Shown in pieces: positions 1 to 9,812 of a stretch of 64,000 nt of DNA. This DNA comes from Terrirhizobium terrae. GTDB taxonomy: Bacteria > Pseudomonadota > Alphaproteobacteria > Rhizobiales > Rhizobiaceae. The position numbers were made by a program, and so were the translations under genes. The stretch is taken from positions 2,331,501-2,395,500 of the forward strand of contig NZ_CP104992.1 of NCBI RefSeq assembly GCF_030323265.1, given 5' to 3'. Numbering within the stretch: position 1 is the stretch's first letter; each line of letters starts with the position of its first letter. Below the pieces are notes generated by a model. That model saw only the letters and a program-made list of their open reading frames with translations, did not search any database and had not been told where the DNA came from.

Positions 1-2411
1 TGCGTTTCTTCGTCGTCAATCGCGGAAATCGGGTCTTCGCCGGCGGGCGAGGGCAGTTCGATATCGCTCGACTGGACCTCATCCGTCGCGTCGTCCGATT
101 CATTATCCTGACCGGCAAGCGAGGTCGCATCGTCTTCCGAAAGCACCGTCTCTTCGCCAAAGCCGGTTGCAGACGAATCTTCCGCCACCTTCCCGGCATC
201 GGCTCCTTCGGCTTCATCCGAAGGCCGCGCGATCGTGTCGAGACGTCGTCCGATTTCCTGGAATGCGGCCTGCTCGCCCGGGCTCAATCGCGAGCGGCGC
301 TCTTCAAGCTGGATCACCTTGTCGGAATGTTCCCTGGCGGGCGTCTCGACCAGCCTCAGAGCCGGCTTTTCGCCTGCGGGCCATTCGTCGGATGAGGCGG
401 CATCGTCCTCATCGGCGACGCCGGTGGTCCTGTCGGACGCGGCGTCGTTTTCATTTGCCGCAAGGGCCGGCACGAGGTCATCTGAAGCAGAGGCCTTGTC
501 GTCGGCCCGGTCCTCAATGGCTTGATCACGAACGGTAAGGCCTTCAGCGATATCGTCCTCTTCGCCTTCGACTTCGCTTTGGCTTTCCCTATCCAGATAC
601 TGATCCCGCTCAAGAGCAGCTGCGTCGCCCTCGGCTGCTTCAACACCTGCAAGCAATGAGGGGCTCGCCGTCCTGTCGTCAGGCGTCGATCCGAGCGAAA
701 GCCCGGCTGCGTTCGGATCCTCGGCCGCATCCGCCAGGCGCACGATGCCGAAGCCGCGGAAGCCGTCGAATTCGCGCGTCCGGGTATAGGTCGGGAGGGC
801 GGCGAGATCGACGGGCACGACCAGCGACGTACCCTCGACCGGCCACCAGATTGTCTTGCCCGACCATGTATCACGCTTGCCGAGAAGCTCGCTGATCTTG
901 CCTTCTGGATCGAGATTGAAAAGTGCTGCTAGATCGGAAAAAGCCATACCGGCAATGTCGGCCGCATGCGGGCCGACTGCCTCGGCAAATTCCTTGGAGA
1001 TCTCGCTGAAATGCCCGCTGGCATCGATCTTCCAGACGAAGCGCACGGCGCGCATCTGGCGCACGTCAGGCTTGGCGACCGGCTGCTCGGTCGCGTTGTC
1101 TTCGGCAAGCTCTGCGGTTGGCACCGGCTGATCGGAAACGGCTGCCTCGGTCACCTCTTCATTCGCAGGCAGCTCGGTTGATTCTTCTTCGTTCAGGTCC
1201 GCATCGCCAACGGCATCAGCCGGGACCGGCAGATCGGCTGCATCCACCGCCTTAGGCGATGTGTCTCCTGCCGCTTCCCGTTCAGTAATGTCGTGTTGGA
1301 CGTCTTCGTCGGCCGCCGTGTATTCCGGCATAAGCTCTTCGAGCGCCACGTCCGTCGCCGAGATCTCGGTGTCGGCGGAGTTGACCGCCGCGTCATCGAT
1401 TTCGGCATCGGCGAGCGCATCGTGATCAGACGCAACCTCATCCAGTACCTCGGCCTCTTCCGCAACATCGGCGGTCTCAGAAGCCACGTCGCCATCAGCA
1501 TCTCCGCTGATAGATGCATCAGAGTCTTCATCCGTCTGCGACGCGTTCTCGGCGTCTGTCGAGATGCCGTCGAGCGAGATTTCCTCTTCCGCCTCGGGAT
1601 TTTCCTCGATTGCCGCAACCGCGTTCAGGGCATCCTCGTAGTCGCTTTGCAGCTCGCCGTCCGCGGCCGGTTCGGCTGGTGCATCGGCGAACGCTTGTGG
1701 TGCGACGGCGGGTGCAATCGGTGCAACCACCGTGACCGCGCTGCGCGTCTTGGCCATGCCGACGACAAAGAGAAGGTGAAATGCGGGATCTTCCGACACC
1801 GTGCCGATCGCCGCTGGCAGATATCCGCTGGCAGTGGAGATCGGACGCTTGATCAACCGGTTCCGGTCGTTGCCGACCATCGACACCAGCATCCGCGCCG
1901 TCTGCGAAGAGATGTTGAGGCCGGCGAACTCGCCCGACGAGGCCAGCACGGCGCCGTCACCGTCGAGAACCGCCATATGGGTTTCCGGATCATCGAGGCC
2001 CTCGATCAACCGCGCCGCGCGCTCGGCCTGCGAAAGCTTCCGATTGTCGGCCGGTAGCGCCAGCATGATGCATGTTCGGCCCTGAAAGCGGATCATCTCG
2101 CAGGTCGCCTGCACGGCGATGCGCGAGAAGCCGGATGCGATGCGGATGGTGAAGGTGCGCCGGTCGCCGACGGCCTGCAGCGAGCGCGCGATCGGTTCCA
2201 CCTGGCGGAACATCAGCTCGGAGCGGTCGGCGCCCTGGTCGAGGAAATCATAAATCGACGAGAAACCGAAAAGCTGCGCACCACGACCGTTCGCCCAGCA
2301 GACGGAGCGAAGCTCGGGCGTGAAGATAGCCACCGCCATACCCGCTGCAAAGGCTTCGCGGACACGCTCGTGTACGGCGAGGTCGATGAATGGGTATTGC
2401 ACTTCCGACAT
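1..2411 (-). CDS. PAS-domain sensor kinase, N-terminal part (runs off the window)
   Basis: The reading frame is open from ATG at 2411 to the window edge, giving 803 residues with no stop; the kinase core would lie outside. Residues 1-200 form a sensory module (starts MSEVQYPFIDLAVHERV). A long low-complexity linker rich in Asp, Glu, Ala and Ser follows. A PAS-like segment lies near 1080-720 (residues about 440-560, containing the motif FDGFRGFGIVR), and then a second acidic linker. This architecture is what I associate with cytoplasmic cell-cycle kinases of the PdhS/DivJ/PleC type in Rhizobiales; that assignment is inference because no His-box or ATPase domain is visible. It is transcribed away from the phasin gene. 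The ATG is the first in frame after a stop; the RBS is weak. Confidence 0.75.
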   Translation of the reverse strand, partial: MSEVQYPFIDLAVHERVREAFAAGMAVAIFTPELRSVCWANGRGAQLFGFSSIYDFLDQGADRSELMFRQVEPIARSLQAVGDRRTFTIRIASGFSRIAVQATCEMIRFQGRTCIMLALPADNRKLSQAERAARLIEGLDDPETHMAVLDGDGAVLASSGEFAGLNISSQTARMLVSMVGNDRNRLIKRPISTASGYLPAAIGTVSEDPAFHLLFVVGMAKTRSAVTVVAPIAPAVAPQAFADAPAEPAADGELQSDYEDALNAVAAIEENPEAEEEISLDGISTDAENASQTDEDSDASISGDADGDVASETADVAEEAEVLDEVASDHDALADAEIDDAAVNSADTEISATDVALEELMPEYTAADEDVQHDITEREAAGDTSPKAVDAADLPVPADAVGDADLNEEESTELPANEEVTEAAVSDQPVPTAELAEDNATEQPVAKPDVRQMRAVRFVWKIDASGHFSEISKEFAEAVGPHAADIAGMAFSDLAALFNLDPEGKISELLGKRDTWSGKTIWWPVEGTSLVVPVDLAALPTYTRTREFDGFRGFGIVRLADAAEDPNAAGLSLGSTPDDRTASPSLLAGVEAAEGDAAALERDQYLDRESQSEVEGEEDDIAEGLTVRDQAIEDRADDKASASDDLVPALAANENDAASDRTTGVADEDDAASSDEWPAGEKPALRLVETPAREHSDKVIQLEERRSRLSPGEQAAFQEIGRRLDTIARPSDEAEGADAGKVAEDSSATGFGEETVLSEDDATSLAGQDNESDDATDEVQSSDIELPSPAGEDPISAIDDEET

Positions 2412-2569
2412 GGGTAAACCTGTAAGTTCACATGTAGGGCGGGCATGCCCGCAGCCTGGTTTGACATTAACCTCTTGTTAATATCCCGACCCCTTCAAGG
2501 GTCCACAAGAGAGCATGGGAACGCGCAAACAAGGTTAATGTGGGTCGGGTTGTGCAAGACGCAATATGT

Positions 2570-2578
2570 TGCAATGCA
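2570..2578. promoter_or_regulatory. Candidate PhaR/AniA operator upstream of the phasin gene
   Basis: The sequence TTGCAATGCACAA contains TGC-AAT-GCA, matching the TGC-N3-GCA core reported for PhaR/AniA regulators of polyhydroxybutyrate granule genes in alphaproteobacteria. A looser TGC-N5-GCA copy lies just upstream (2553-2563). The site is about 95 bp before the phasin start. Motif match is seen directly; function is inference. Confidence 0.45.
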
Positions 2579-2671
2579 CAATGGCGTCGGCTATATTTCG
2601 TGCAGAACAGGACCGGCGATGCCTGTTTTTTCGCCGGGCCAGCTTCGTGCCAGATTCTGGGAGGAACGGTT

Positions 2672-3115
2672 TTGGCTTATACTGATGACATCTTCTCGTT
2701 TTCCGTTTTCGATCCTGCAAAGCTGACGCAGAGTTGGCGCGAATTTGCGGAAAAAGGCGCGAGCCATTCCCAGAACACCTACGGTAAGATGAAATCGGCC
2801 GCGGAGGAAGCCTCCCGCACCATGGAATCCACAATCCATTCGGCCCAGGCGGGCACGATGGAAATGGGTCTGAAGGCGATCGATGCTTTCCGCGAAAATA
2901 CCCAGGCGTCGCTTGCTCACATGGAAAGCCTGATGGGCGCCAAATCCATGTCGGAAGTGCTGGAACTGCAGACGACATTCGTGCGCAAGCAGGCCGAGCT
3001 TTCCGTCGAGCAGGCCCGCGGCATGCAGGAAGCGGCCCGCAAGGTTGCCGACGAACTGTCGAAGCCCGGCCAGGAAGCCGCCGAAAAGGTGATGAACACC
3101 TTCAAGCCGTCCTGA
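2672..3115 (+). CDS. Phasin family protein
   Basis: This is a 147-aa protein, nearly all helical and rich in Ala, Glu, Lys and Met, with the phasin pattern of amphipathic helices (residues about 20-140, for example LMGAKSMSEVLELQTTFVRKQ). Phasins coat polyhydroxybutyrate granules and control their size and number. I place the start at TTG 2672 because a strong GGGAGGA box sits at 2659-2665. The longer upstream reading gives unlike sequence (Cys- and Trp-rich) and lacks an RBS. A TGC-N3-GCA element upstream fits PhaR/AniA control. It is monocistronic and transcribed divergently from the sensor kinase gene. Confidence 0.88.
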   Translation: MAYTDDIFSFSVFDPAKLTQSWREFAEKGASHSQNTYGKMKSAAEEASRTMESTIHSAQAGTMEMGLKAIDAFRENTQASLAHMESLMGAKSMSEVLELQTTFVRKQAELSVEQARGMQEAARKVADELSKPGQEAAEKVMNTFKPS

Positions 3116-3284
3116 TAGGCAAAAGCGATCGCGCCAATGGCCGTATTCCACTTTGGTTGCGGCGGTTCGGCGAATTGGCCTTGAACCTCTACCCGGCGAT
3201 ATGCTCAATTTTTGTCGGCGGGCAGACTTGCAAATTTCATTCGATGGCCGTATGTGACCCCTCAATATCGCTGCGGCGATGTGT

Positions 3285-3361
3285 GCGGTTGTAGCTCAGT
3301 TGGTTAGAGCGCAGGTTTGTGGCACCTGAGGTCGGTGGTTCGACCCCACTCAACCGTACCA
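3285..3361 (+). tRNA. tRNA-His (anticodon GTG)
   Basis: The cloverleaf reads GCGGTTG acceptor, D arm GCTCAGTTGGTTAGAGC, anticodon loop TTGTGGC with GTG, T arm GGTGGTTCGACCCCAC, and encoded ACCA. The first base pairs as G1-U72, the discriminator is A73, and there is no G-1 opposite C73. Lack of the usual G-1:C73 identity is the known alphaproteobacterial state. Length is 77 nt including CCA. Confidence 0.96.
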
Positions 3362-3414
3362 TTCTTCTCTCCCGGAAAGTCTGATAGTCACAGGGACTTG
3401 CCGGGAGAGAAGAA
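3362..3414. terminator. Long hairpin directly after tRNA-His
   Basis: TTCTTCTCTCCCGG (3362-3375) is perfectly complementary to CCGGGAGAGAAGAA (3401-3414). The loop adds a further AAGTC/GACTT pairing, giving a stem of about 19 bp. No U-run follows on the plus strand. It begins one base after the CCA end and ends 36 bp before the end of the convergent AraC gene, so it may stop transcription from both sides or define tRNA 3' processing. Confidence 0.55.
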
Positions 3415-3449
3415 AATTCTCTGCCAACGTCAACACTCTTCCTCATTCA

Positions 3450-4417
3450 TCATGGATCCGAGCCACAAGCCTCCCGGACGTACTGTGTCGGGGGAACGCC
3501 GACGAACCGTGTGAAGGCGACGCTGAAGGCACTGGCGGAGCCGTAGCCGACACGATCGGCGATTTCCTTGATGCCGCCTTCGCCGCGACGCAGCATGTTC
3601 TTGGCGAGCGCCATCCGCCAGGACAGCAGATATTCCATCGGCGCGACACCCATCGCTTTGCGGAACCGGGCAAAAAGACGGATCGCGACAATGCGGCCTC
3701 GCTTGCCAGTTGCTCCACGCTCCAGTCCCGCCGCGGATCTTCATGCAGCTTTCGGATCGTGGGGGCCAGCCGTTCATCGGAAAGCCCGCGCATCAGTCCC
3801 ACGGGTGGGTTGCCGTCGGATACGAAGCGCAGCGCCTCGATCAGAAGTACTTCCAGCATCCGCGCCAGGATCATCTCGCGAGCCGGCTTTTCGTCGCGTG
3901 CCTCGTCCCTGATCAGCTGGACGATGGTCGCAAACCGTTTCTCGCCGCGCACATGAATGAGGTTTGGAAGCAGTGAGACGAGCAAGGTCGCGTCCGGCGA
4001 GCCGAATGCAATGCCGCCGACCAGCATTCTCACATCCGCCGGGCCGTCCGGATTACCATGTCGCGTTTCGTCCGCGAGCTTGGTCACCGCAAGCGGATCG
4101 GCGTCGCCCGTATCGGTGGTGTCGATGCTGGACATGACGAAGCCAGAGCTCGCCGGGATCAGGATGAAATCGTCCTTCTGAAGCTCTATCGGCGCTTGCC
4201 CATCGAGCGTGAGAAGCGACTTGCCTTCAAGAATGACGGAGAAGAGCGGCCTTTGGGTGACGGAACCATCGACACGCCATGGACCGGAACCGCTCGCCAT
4301 TTTCGAAAACGGCAGGCTTGGCTGCAGAAGAGCAACGACTTCGGCAAAGGGATCGGTCAAGTCAGGACTCTTGAAAACGAAACAAGGACTTTCGATTATA
4401 GAACGTCCCGGCTTCAA
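3450..4417 (-). CDS. AraC-family regulator, frameshifted near the HTH
   Basis: The first 240 residues match the AraC_N type (cupin-like ligand domain, motif LLTLDGQAPIELQKDDFILIP). The two-HTH AraC DNA-binding domain follows, but in another frame: the first frame runs to LSRSVF and the rest, from FRKAMGVAPMEYLLSWR to the stop at 3450, lies one frame over. Adding one base to the A5 run at 3672-3676 (T5 in the gene) restores a continuous protein of about 322 aa. The start is probably TTG at 4417, since an in-frame stop lies just upstream and no ATG is near. It is divergent from the SDR gene at 4456 with a short shared promoter region, so it probably regulates that gene. The break may be a sequencing error; if real, the regulator lacks its DNA-binding half. 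Confidence 0.8.
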
Positions 4418-4455
4418 TATCTACTTTCATGCAATCATCCATGAAAGGGGTTCTC

Positions 4456-5199
4456 ATGAAAACCGTACTTATCACAGGCTGCTCATCCGGTTTCGGCCTC
4501 GACATCGCCAAATACTTCCTGGAGCGCGACTGGAAAGTCATCGCCACGATGCGCACACCGAACCAGGATATCCTGCCGCCCTCGGAAAATCTCCGCATTC
4601 TTCCTCTCGACGTTACGGATGAGGGCAGCATTCGCCGCGCGATCGAGGCCGCAGGCCCGATCGATGTCCTCGTCAATAATGCGGGCATCGGCTGGCTGAA
4701 TGCACTGGAGGGAACGCCGATCGACGTCGCACGCGACCTATTCGAGACGAATACCCTGGGCACGATGCGGATGGTGCAGGCGGTCCTGCCGCAGTTTCGC
4801 GAGAGGAAGGCGGGCACCATCGTCAATGTCACCTCCAGCGTCACGCTGAAATCGCTGCCGCTTCTCTCTGTCTATACGGCAAGCAAGGCCGCCGTGAATG
4901 CCTTCACGGAATCGCTTGCGCTGGAACTCCAGCCGTTCGGAATTGACGTAAAGGTCGTGCTCCCGGGTGCCGCTCCCGCAACCAGCTTCGGTAAGACGGC
5001 CCTGGCGCGGATGCAGGGGATCGGCGGATTCCATGAAGCTTATGCCGATTACGCCAAGAACATTCTCGGCGGGATGCGCGAAAGGACCGAGGTTACCCAT
5101 TCCAGTGACGTGGCCGAGGCCGTCTGGCGGGCTGCGACCGATCGCTCCGCCCCGATGCGTCTTCCCGCGGGCGCCGATGCGCTGGCGCTCGCCCGCTAA
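4456..5199 (+). CDS. Short-chain dehydrogenase/reductase (SDR)
   Basis: The 247-aa protein has the classical SDR layout. The Rossmann nucleotide site TGCSSGFG lies near residue 8, NNAG near residue 75, and the catalytic Ser plus YTASK motif near residues 130-147. It should be a cytosolic NAD(P)-dependent oxidoreductase; the substrate cannot be read from sequence. The start at ATG 4456 is chosen for the AAAGGGG box at 4444-4450; an ATG at 4429 has no RBS. It lies divergent to the AraC-type regulator, a common pairing for inducible SDR genes. Confidence 0.88.
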   Translation: MKTVLITGCSSGFGLDIAKYFLERDWKVIATMRTPNQDILPPSENLRILPLDVTDEGSIRRAIEAAGPIDVLVNNAGIGWLNALEGTPIDVARDLFETNTLGTMRMVQAVLPQFRERKAGTIVNVTSSVTLKSLPLLSVYTASKAAVNAFTESLALELQPFGIDVKVVLPGAAPATSFGKTALARMQGIGGFHEAYADYAKNILGGMRERTEVTHSSDVAEAVWRAATDRSAPMRLPAGADALALAR

Positions 5200-5367
5200 C
5201 CGCTGCAAGCATGACCGTAACGCCGCCGGGCCATTCATCTGATCCGGCGGCCCCCGCCCTCCGGTTCAGGTCATCGTTGACGGGAAGATACGCACGAAAT
5301 TGACCGCTTGCGGCCTGCCTGATCGTTCTACGTTTCAGCGACCGCTCCCGGAAAAGTTGCGCCAATC

Positions 5368-5411
5368 CTCAAAATGTAAAAAAACTGACATTTGAGTATG
5401 CAAATTGACAT
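5368..5411. promoter_or_regulatory. Candidate regulatory repeats upstream of the secreted phosphatase-fold autotransporter
   Basis: CTCAAAATGT (5368-5377) faces ACATTTGAG (5388-5396) as a near-perfect inverted repeat. The element CTGACAT (5385-5391) recurs as TTGACAT at 5405-5411, 20 bp later. It lies about 80-120 bp before the start codon. The regulator is unknown; resemblance of the TGACAT units to half a PHO box is only suggestive. Confidence 0.3.
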
Positions 5412-5491
5412 TCCGTCCGCTGGCGCGTGGTGGCTGTAATTTTCGGCTCGTCCGTTGCGCTCGTCTGGGTCGCGTTCAAACGGAGTGTTAC

Positions 5492-8400
5492 GTGCTTATC
5501 GACGGAAAAATTTCAAAGCCAAAGTCCTACGGTTTCAATTTCGCTGCCCGGCTTCTGTCTGGTGTGGCCCTATCACTTTTGATGGTCGGCACTTCGCATG
5601 CCGATGATGGCACCTTGCGCATGCTCTCCCTCAACATCTGGAACAAGTTCAAGCAGACGCCGGAAGTGACCAGGGATTTCATGGTCAATGGCAATTGGGA
5701 CGTGCTGATGTTCCAGGAAGCCAATGGCAGCCGTTATGTGTCCGACATTCCCGGCATGCTTGAGGATGCCGGTCGCGGCACCTATGGCGGCAACCTGATC
5801 GGCGATGTCGGGATCATCTCCCGTCTTCCGGGAGATTTCGGCAGCTATACGGCCCCGGGCGTGAGCACGCAGGGCCGTTACGTGAGCTATCAGGTCATCG
5901 ATGGCGATGCGGGAAGACCGCAGACCACCGTCGGCACGGTCCATCTGGACTATAGCGACGAGGCGACCAAGCGCGTTACCGAGGCCAAGGCGATCAATGC
6001 CTGGGCCAAGTCGGCCTCGCATCCCCTGATCCTATCGGGCGATTTCAACGCGGGCGACGTGTCCGAGCGCGGCCTTCATTCCAAGAGCCAGCAGGAGCTT
6101 CTGCTGCGCATCTACACCAAGAGCCCGAACAACGCCTTCTATTACAGCCTTCTCGGTCAGTATGCGAAGGACAAGACGGCGCTGGACAAGTTCATTGCGG
6201 ACTGGCGCGGAAAGGGTACTGCGGCGATCGATGGGGCGGCGATCCCATCGGATCTCTTTGCCGACGAGACCTATCCAGTTGCCGGCAACACGCCGCAAAC
6301 GATGAACATCCTGAAAAAGCAATTCATGCTGCTGCAAACCGATGGCGAGCGCGAACAGTTCGCACCGCATGAACTGAATGACGGCAGCGCCACCTGGCCG
6401 TCTGCCGGTGAAGATGCCACCAATACCTGGGGCAGCTGGCACCGCGTCAAGATCGACCATTTCCTCGCGTCGCGGCCCTTCGGCAAGTGGTACACGATCG
6501 CCGACGATCCGAATGACCCCTATCTCGGCGTCATCAAGGATGTCTACGTCACCAGACCTGACGGCACCACCACGCCGCTTTCCGATCACGAGCCGGTCGC
6601 CCACGAGTTCCGCTGGGTCGGTCCGAGCCTCGAAACCTACAAGGAGACGGCCGACAATGTCGAAGTCGACCGGACGCGGATCGTCTGGGGCGAAGATGCC
6701 ACGACCTTCGGCGAAAAGGGCAAGGAGTTCTACCTCACCCGCAACAACATGCGGCAGGACGTCTATCTCGGCCAGATCTCCGACGAAAACGGCAATCCGA
6801 TTCTCACCGGTCTGACCGATGCAGAGAAGAAGACGCTGCTCGACTGCAAGAGCGGCGATCCGCGCTTTGCCAAGGCCATCGCCGAATACTGTATCGACGA
6901 TCACAGCTTCATCGGCGAGACGCTTGTGAAGGACGGCGGCACGGTCATCGTCGATGAAGACGCGGCCCTCGGCAATGTCAGCGCCGACCTGCGGCTCGAC
7001 AACGGCGCCTTGCGCATCGCCGGCACCGGTATGCAGAAGCTCGACCGCTCAGTCGTTCTCGAAGCCGGCGGCGGCACGCTCGATATTGCCGAAGCATCGA
7101 ATTCCGTCCTCGTGGACCGCGCGATCTCTGGCGCGGGTGGCCTTACGAAGACGGGCAAGGGCACTCTCGATCTCACAGCCACCAACACTTATACCGGTGA
7201 CACCTCCGTCAGGGAGGACGCCTTGCGGTCAATGGATCGATCGCTGGCTCCGGCAAGACGACAGTCTATGATGGTGGCATCATCGGCGGTAACGGCACCG
7301 TCGGCGATCTTGCCATCGCAAGCGGCGGAACGCTTGCGCCGGGCAATTCCATCGGCACCTTGACCGTCGACGGCAATCTCGATCTCGCCAAGGGATCGGT
7401 CTATCAGGTCGAGGTGGACGAGGCGGGCAAGACCGACCGTGTTGTGGTCAGCGGCAAGACGACGATTGCCGGCGGTACCGTCATGAACATCGCGACGGGC
7501 ACCACTTACAAGCCGCTTACCGATTATTCGATCATCAGCTCGGCCGGCGGCATCGAAGGATCTTTCGATGCGATCGTTTCCAACTTCGCCTTCCTTGATC
7601 CGAGCCTGTCCTATGACGGCGGTTCGCTGAGCATGCGTCTGGAGCGCAACGACACGGCGTTCGATAGCGTCACCGGTACGTTCAATCAGCGTCAGACAGC
7701 GTTCGGCATCGACACCCTCGGCTTCGGTTCGACGCTTTACGATGCGATCGTCACGCTGGACGAGGAAACCGCCCGGTCCGCCTTTGCGCAACTCGGCGGC
7801 GAGATCCATGCATCCACCTATGGAGCGCTGCTCGACAACAGCCAGACAGTTCGCGAAGCAGCCTATGACCGCCTGCGCTCGCGGCTCGGCGGAGCCTCCG
7901 GCACGACGGAACTCAGCATCGATGGCGAGGAATCCGTTCAGGCGCAGCCGGTGCCGATGCCCTCGGCCTCTGGACCAAGGGCTATGGAAGCTGGGCCGAG
8001 AAGGATGGCGACGGCAACGCCTATGGCATTGACCAGTCCTCCGGCGGTGTGATGGTCGGTGTCGACGGCACGATCGGCGACGACTGGCGGGTCGGCCTGT
8101 TCGGTGGATATGGCCATACCTCAGTGTCCATCAATGGCCTGGCCTCGAAGAGCGATACCGACCAGGTCGATCTTGGCGTTTATGCCGGGACCTATCTCGG
8201 CCCAGTTGGCCTGCGCTTCGGCGCCGCCCATAGCTGGAACGACATCGACAGCGAACGCTCGGTCTTCATTCCCACTCTCAACGAGCGGCTGAAAGCCGGC
8301 TATAATGCCTCCACATCCCAGGTCTTCGGCGAGATCAGCTATCAGCACACGGTCGGCCAGGCCGTGCTGGAGCCTTTCGCAAACCTCGCCTATGTCCACT

Positions 8401-8780
8401 TCGAGAATGACAGTTTCTCCGAACGTGGCGGTGCCGCAGCGCTTTCAGTCGAGGATGGCAGCCAAAACACCGTCTTCACCGAGATCGGTCTAAGGGCGGC
8501 AACGGAGGTCGCCCTGCAGGAAACCGTTGCAACGCTGCACGGCTCGGTCAGCTGGCGCCATGCGGATGGTGACGTCACGCCTGAGACGAAAATGGCATTT
8601 CCTGGCGGCAGTGCCTTCGAGGTCCACGGCGCGCCGCTGGCCGAAGACGTTGCAGTCTTGAATGCAGGGGTAAGCTTCAATCTCGGTGCCAGCGCTGCGG
8701 TCGGCTTGTCCTATACCGGCCAGTTCGGTTCCGGTGCCAGCCAGAACGGCATCAACGGCTATCTCGGCGTGAAATTCTGA
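5492..8780 (+). CDS. Secreted endonuclease/exonuclease/phosphatase-fold enzyme fused to an autotransporter barrel (two frameshifts)
   Basis: With two one-base repairs this is a single protein of about 1096 aa. Residues 1-37 form a signal peptide (hydrophobic LLSGVALSLLMVG, likely cut after SHA). Residues about 40-380 are an endonuclease/exonuclease/phosphatase (EEP, DNase I-like) domain with all signature motifs: LSLNIWN, FQEA, TVHLDYSD, SGDFNAGD, KIDHF and LSDHEPVAHEF. Next come a passenger with the GGLTKTGKGTLDLTATNTYTGDT-type autotransporter repeat and a 12-strand-type beta domain ending in GVKF, with the usual terminal Phe. Breaks are at 7216-7217 and 7950-7951, each cured by adding one G. 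The GTG start at 5492 has GGAG at the right distance. The product is probably displayed on or released from the outer membrane, where it could hydrolyse phosphodiesters such as DNA, phospholipid heads or inositol phosphates. Confidence 0.82.
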
Positions 8781-8919
8781 CGCTTTCGGTATGCAAAATC
8801 TCTGGCCCGTCGATCAGGGCCGGAGAACTTCCCATGGAAACGATTTCGAACCCGCGCTACGCTTGACAAGCGTTGCGCGGTTTATCTTTTTGCAAGCTTC
8901 AGGAAAGGCCGGCGACACG

Positions 8920-9735
8920 ATGCGATTTGCAGACAGCGAAGACGACGGAGGCAAGAAGGAGCGCCGGCAGGCTTTCCTCATCCGCTACATCGAGCAGAAC
9001 AAATATATCTCGCTCGATGAGATTGCCGCGCTCTGCTCCGTCACGACGCAGACCGCGCGCCGCGATATCATGACTCTGGAGCGGCAGGGAAAGCTCCGGC
9101 GCACTCATGGCGGAGCGGTCATCTCCCTTCCCATAGAGACGGGTATCTATCACCAGCGCCGCGTTGCCAATGCCGAAGCCAAGGCGGCGATTGCGCGCAA
9201 GGTCGCGGAACTGCTGCCGGACAATTCATCCGTCTTCATAGATACCGGCACGACCTGCGAGGCGATCGCCCGCGCTCTTGCGGTTCGCGAAAAACTGCGC
9301 GTCGTCACCTACAGCCTCAAGGTTGCGACCATACTCAGCGACAACACGGATTTCACGGTTGCCGTGCCCGGCGGCTTTATCCGCAACGTCGATGCGGCAG
9401 TCTTCAGCGAAAATGCCCAGAGCTTCATTCGCGCCTTCAAGTTCGACTATGTCATCGTCTCGGTCAGCGGCATCGACGAGGACGGGGATATCGGTGATGA
9501 CGATTATGCCGAAGTCGGTGCCGTCCGCGCTGCCATGCAACAGGCAGCGCGCATTGTTCTCGCCATAGACAGCAGCAAGTTCGAGCGCCGTGCCCTCGTG
9601 CGGCTTGGCTCCGTCTCGGAAATGGACATCGTCGTCTGCGACGCGCCGCCAACCGAACGCCTGTCCGCCGTGCTGAGCGGCGGGACGACGGTCTACCATG
9701 TCGCAGATCCGATCGATCAGAGACAGGCCGACTGA
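8920..9735 (+). CDS. DeoR-family transcriptional regulator
   Basis: The 271-aa protein has an N-terminal DeoR winged helix (residues about 15-70, TQTARRDIMTLERQGKLRRTHGG) and a C-terminal sugar-isomerase-like sensor domain (DeoRC, with FIDTGTT, YSLKVA and AIDSSKFERRA). Such proteins usually repress sugar-catabolic genes and respond to phosphorylated sugars. The start at ATG 8920 is preceded by AGGAAAGG at 8901-8908. It follows the autotransporter gene by 140 bp and precedes the convergent phosphoketolase gene; its target is not evident, though the xfp/ackA operon is a reasonable guess. Confidence 0.87.
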   Translation: MRFADSEDDGGKKERRQAFLIRYIEQNKYISLDEIAALCSVTTQTARRDIMTLERQGKLRRTHGGAVISLPIETGIYHQRRVANAEAKAAIARKVAELLPDNSSVFIDTGTTCEAIARALAVREKLRVVTYSLKVATILSDNTDFTVAVPGGFIRNVDAAVFSENAQSFIRAFKFDYVIVSVSGIDEDGDIGDDDYAEVGAVRAAMQQAARIVLAIDSSKFERRALVRLGSVSEMDIVVCDAPPTERLSAVLSGGTTVYHVADPIDQRQAD

Positions 9736-9812
9736 CCCGGCAAGGCTCCGGACGACATCCGTCAGCCGTCTCCCATGGTCAGCGCTTCGGCATCTGCGGT
9801 TCTGTGCTCGCT

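Noticed and set aside
6032..6904. Long minus-strand frame opposite the EEP domain
   Set aside because: It is a shadow of the plus-strand gene: no RBS, no recognised motifs, and the plus frame has all EEP signatures.
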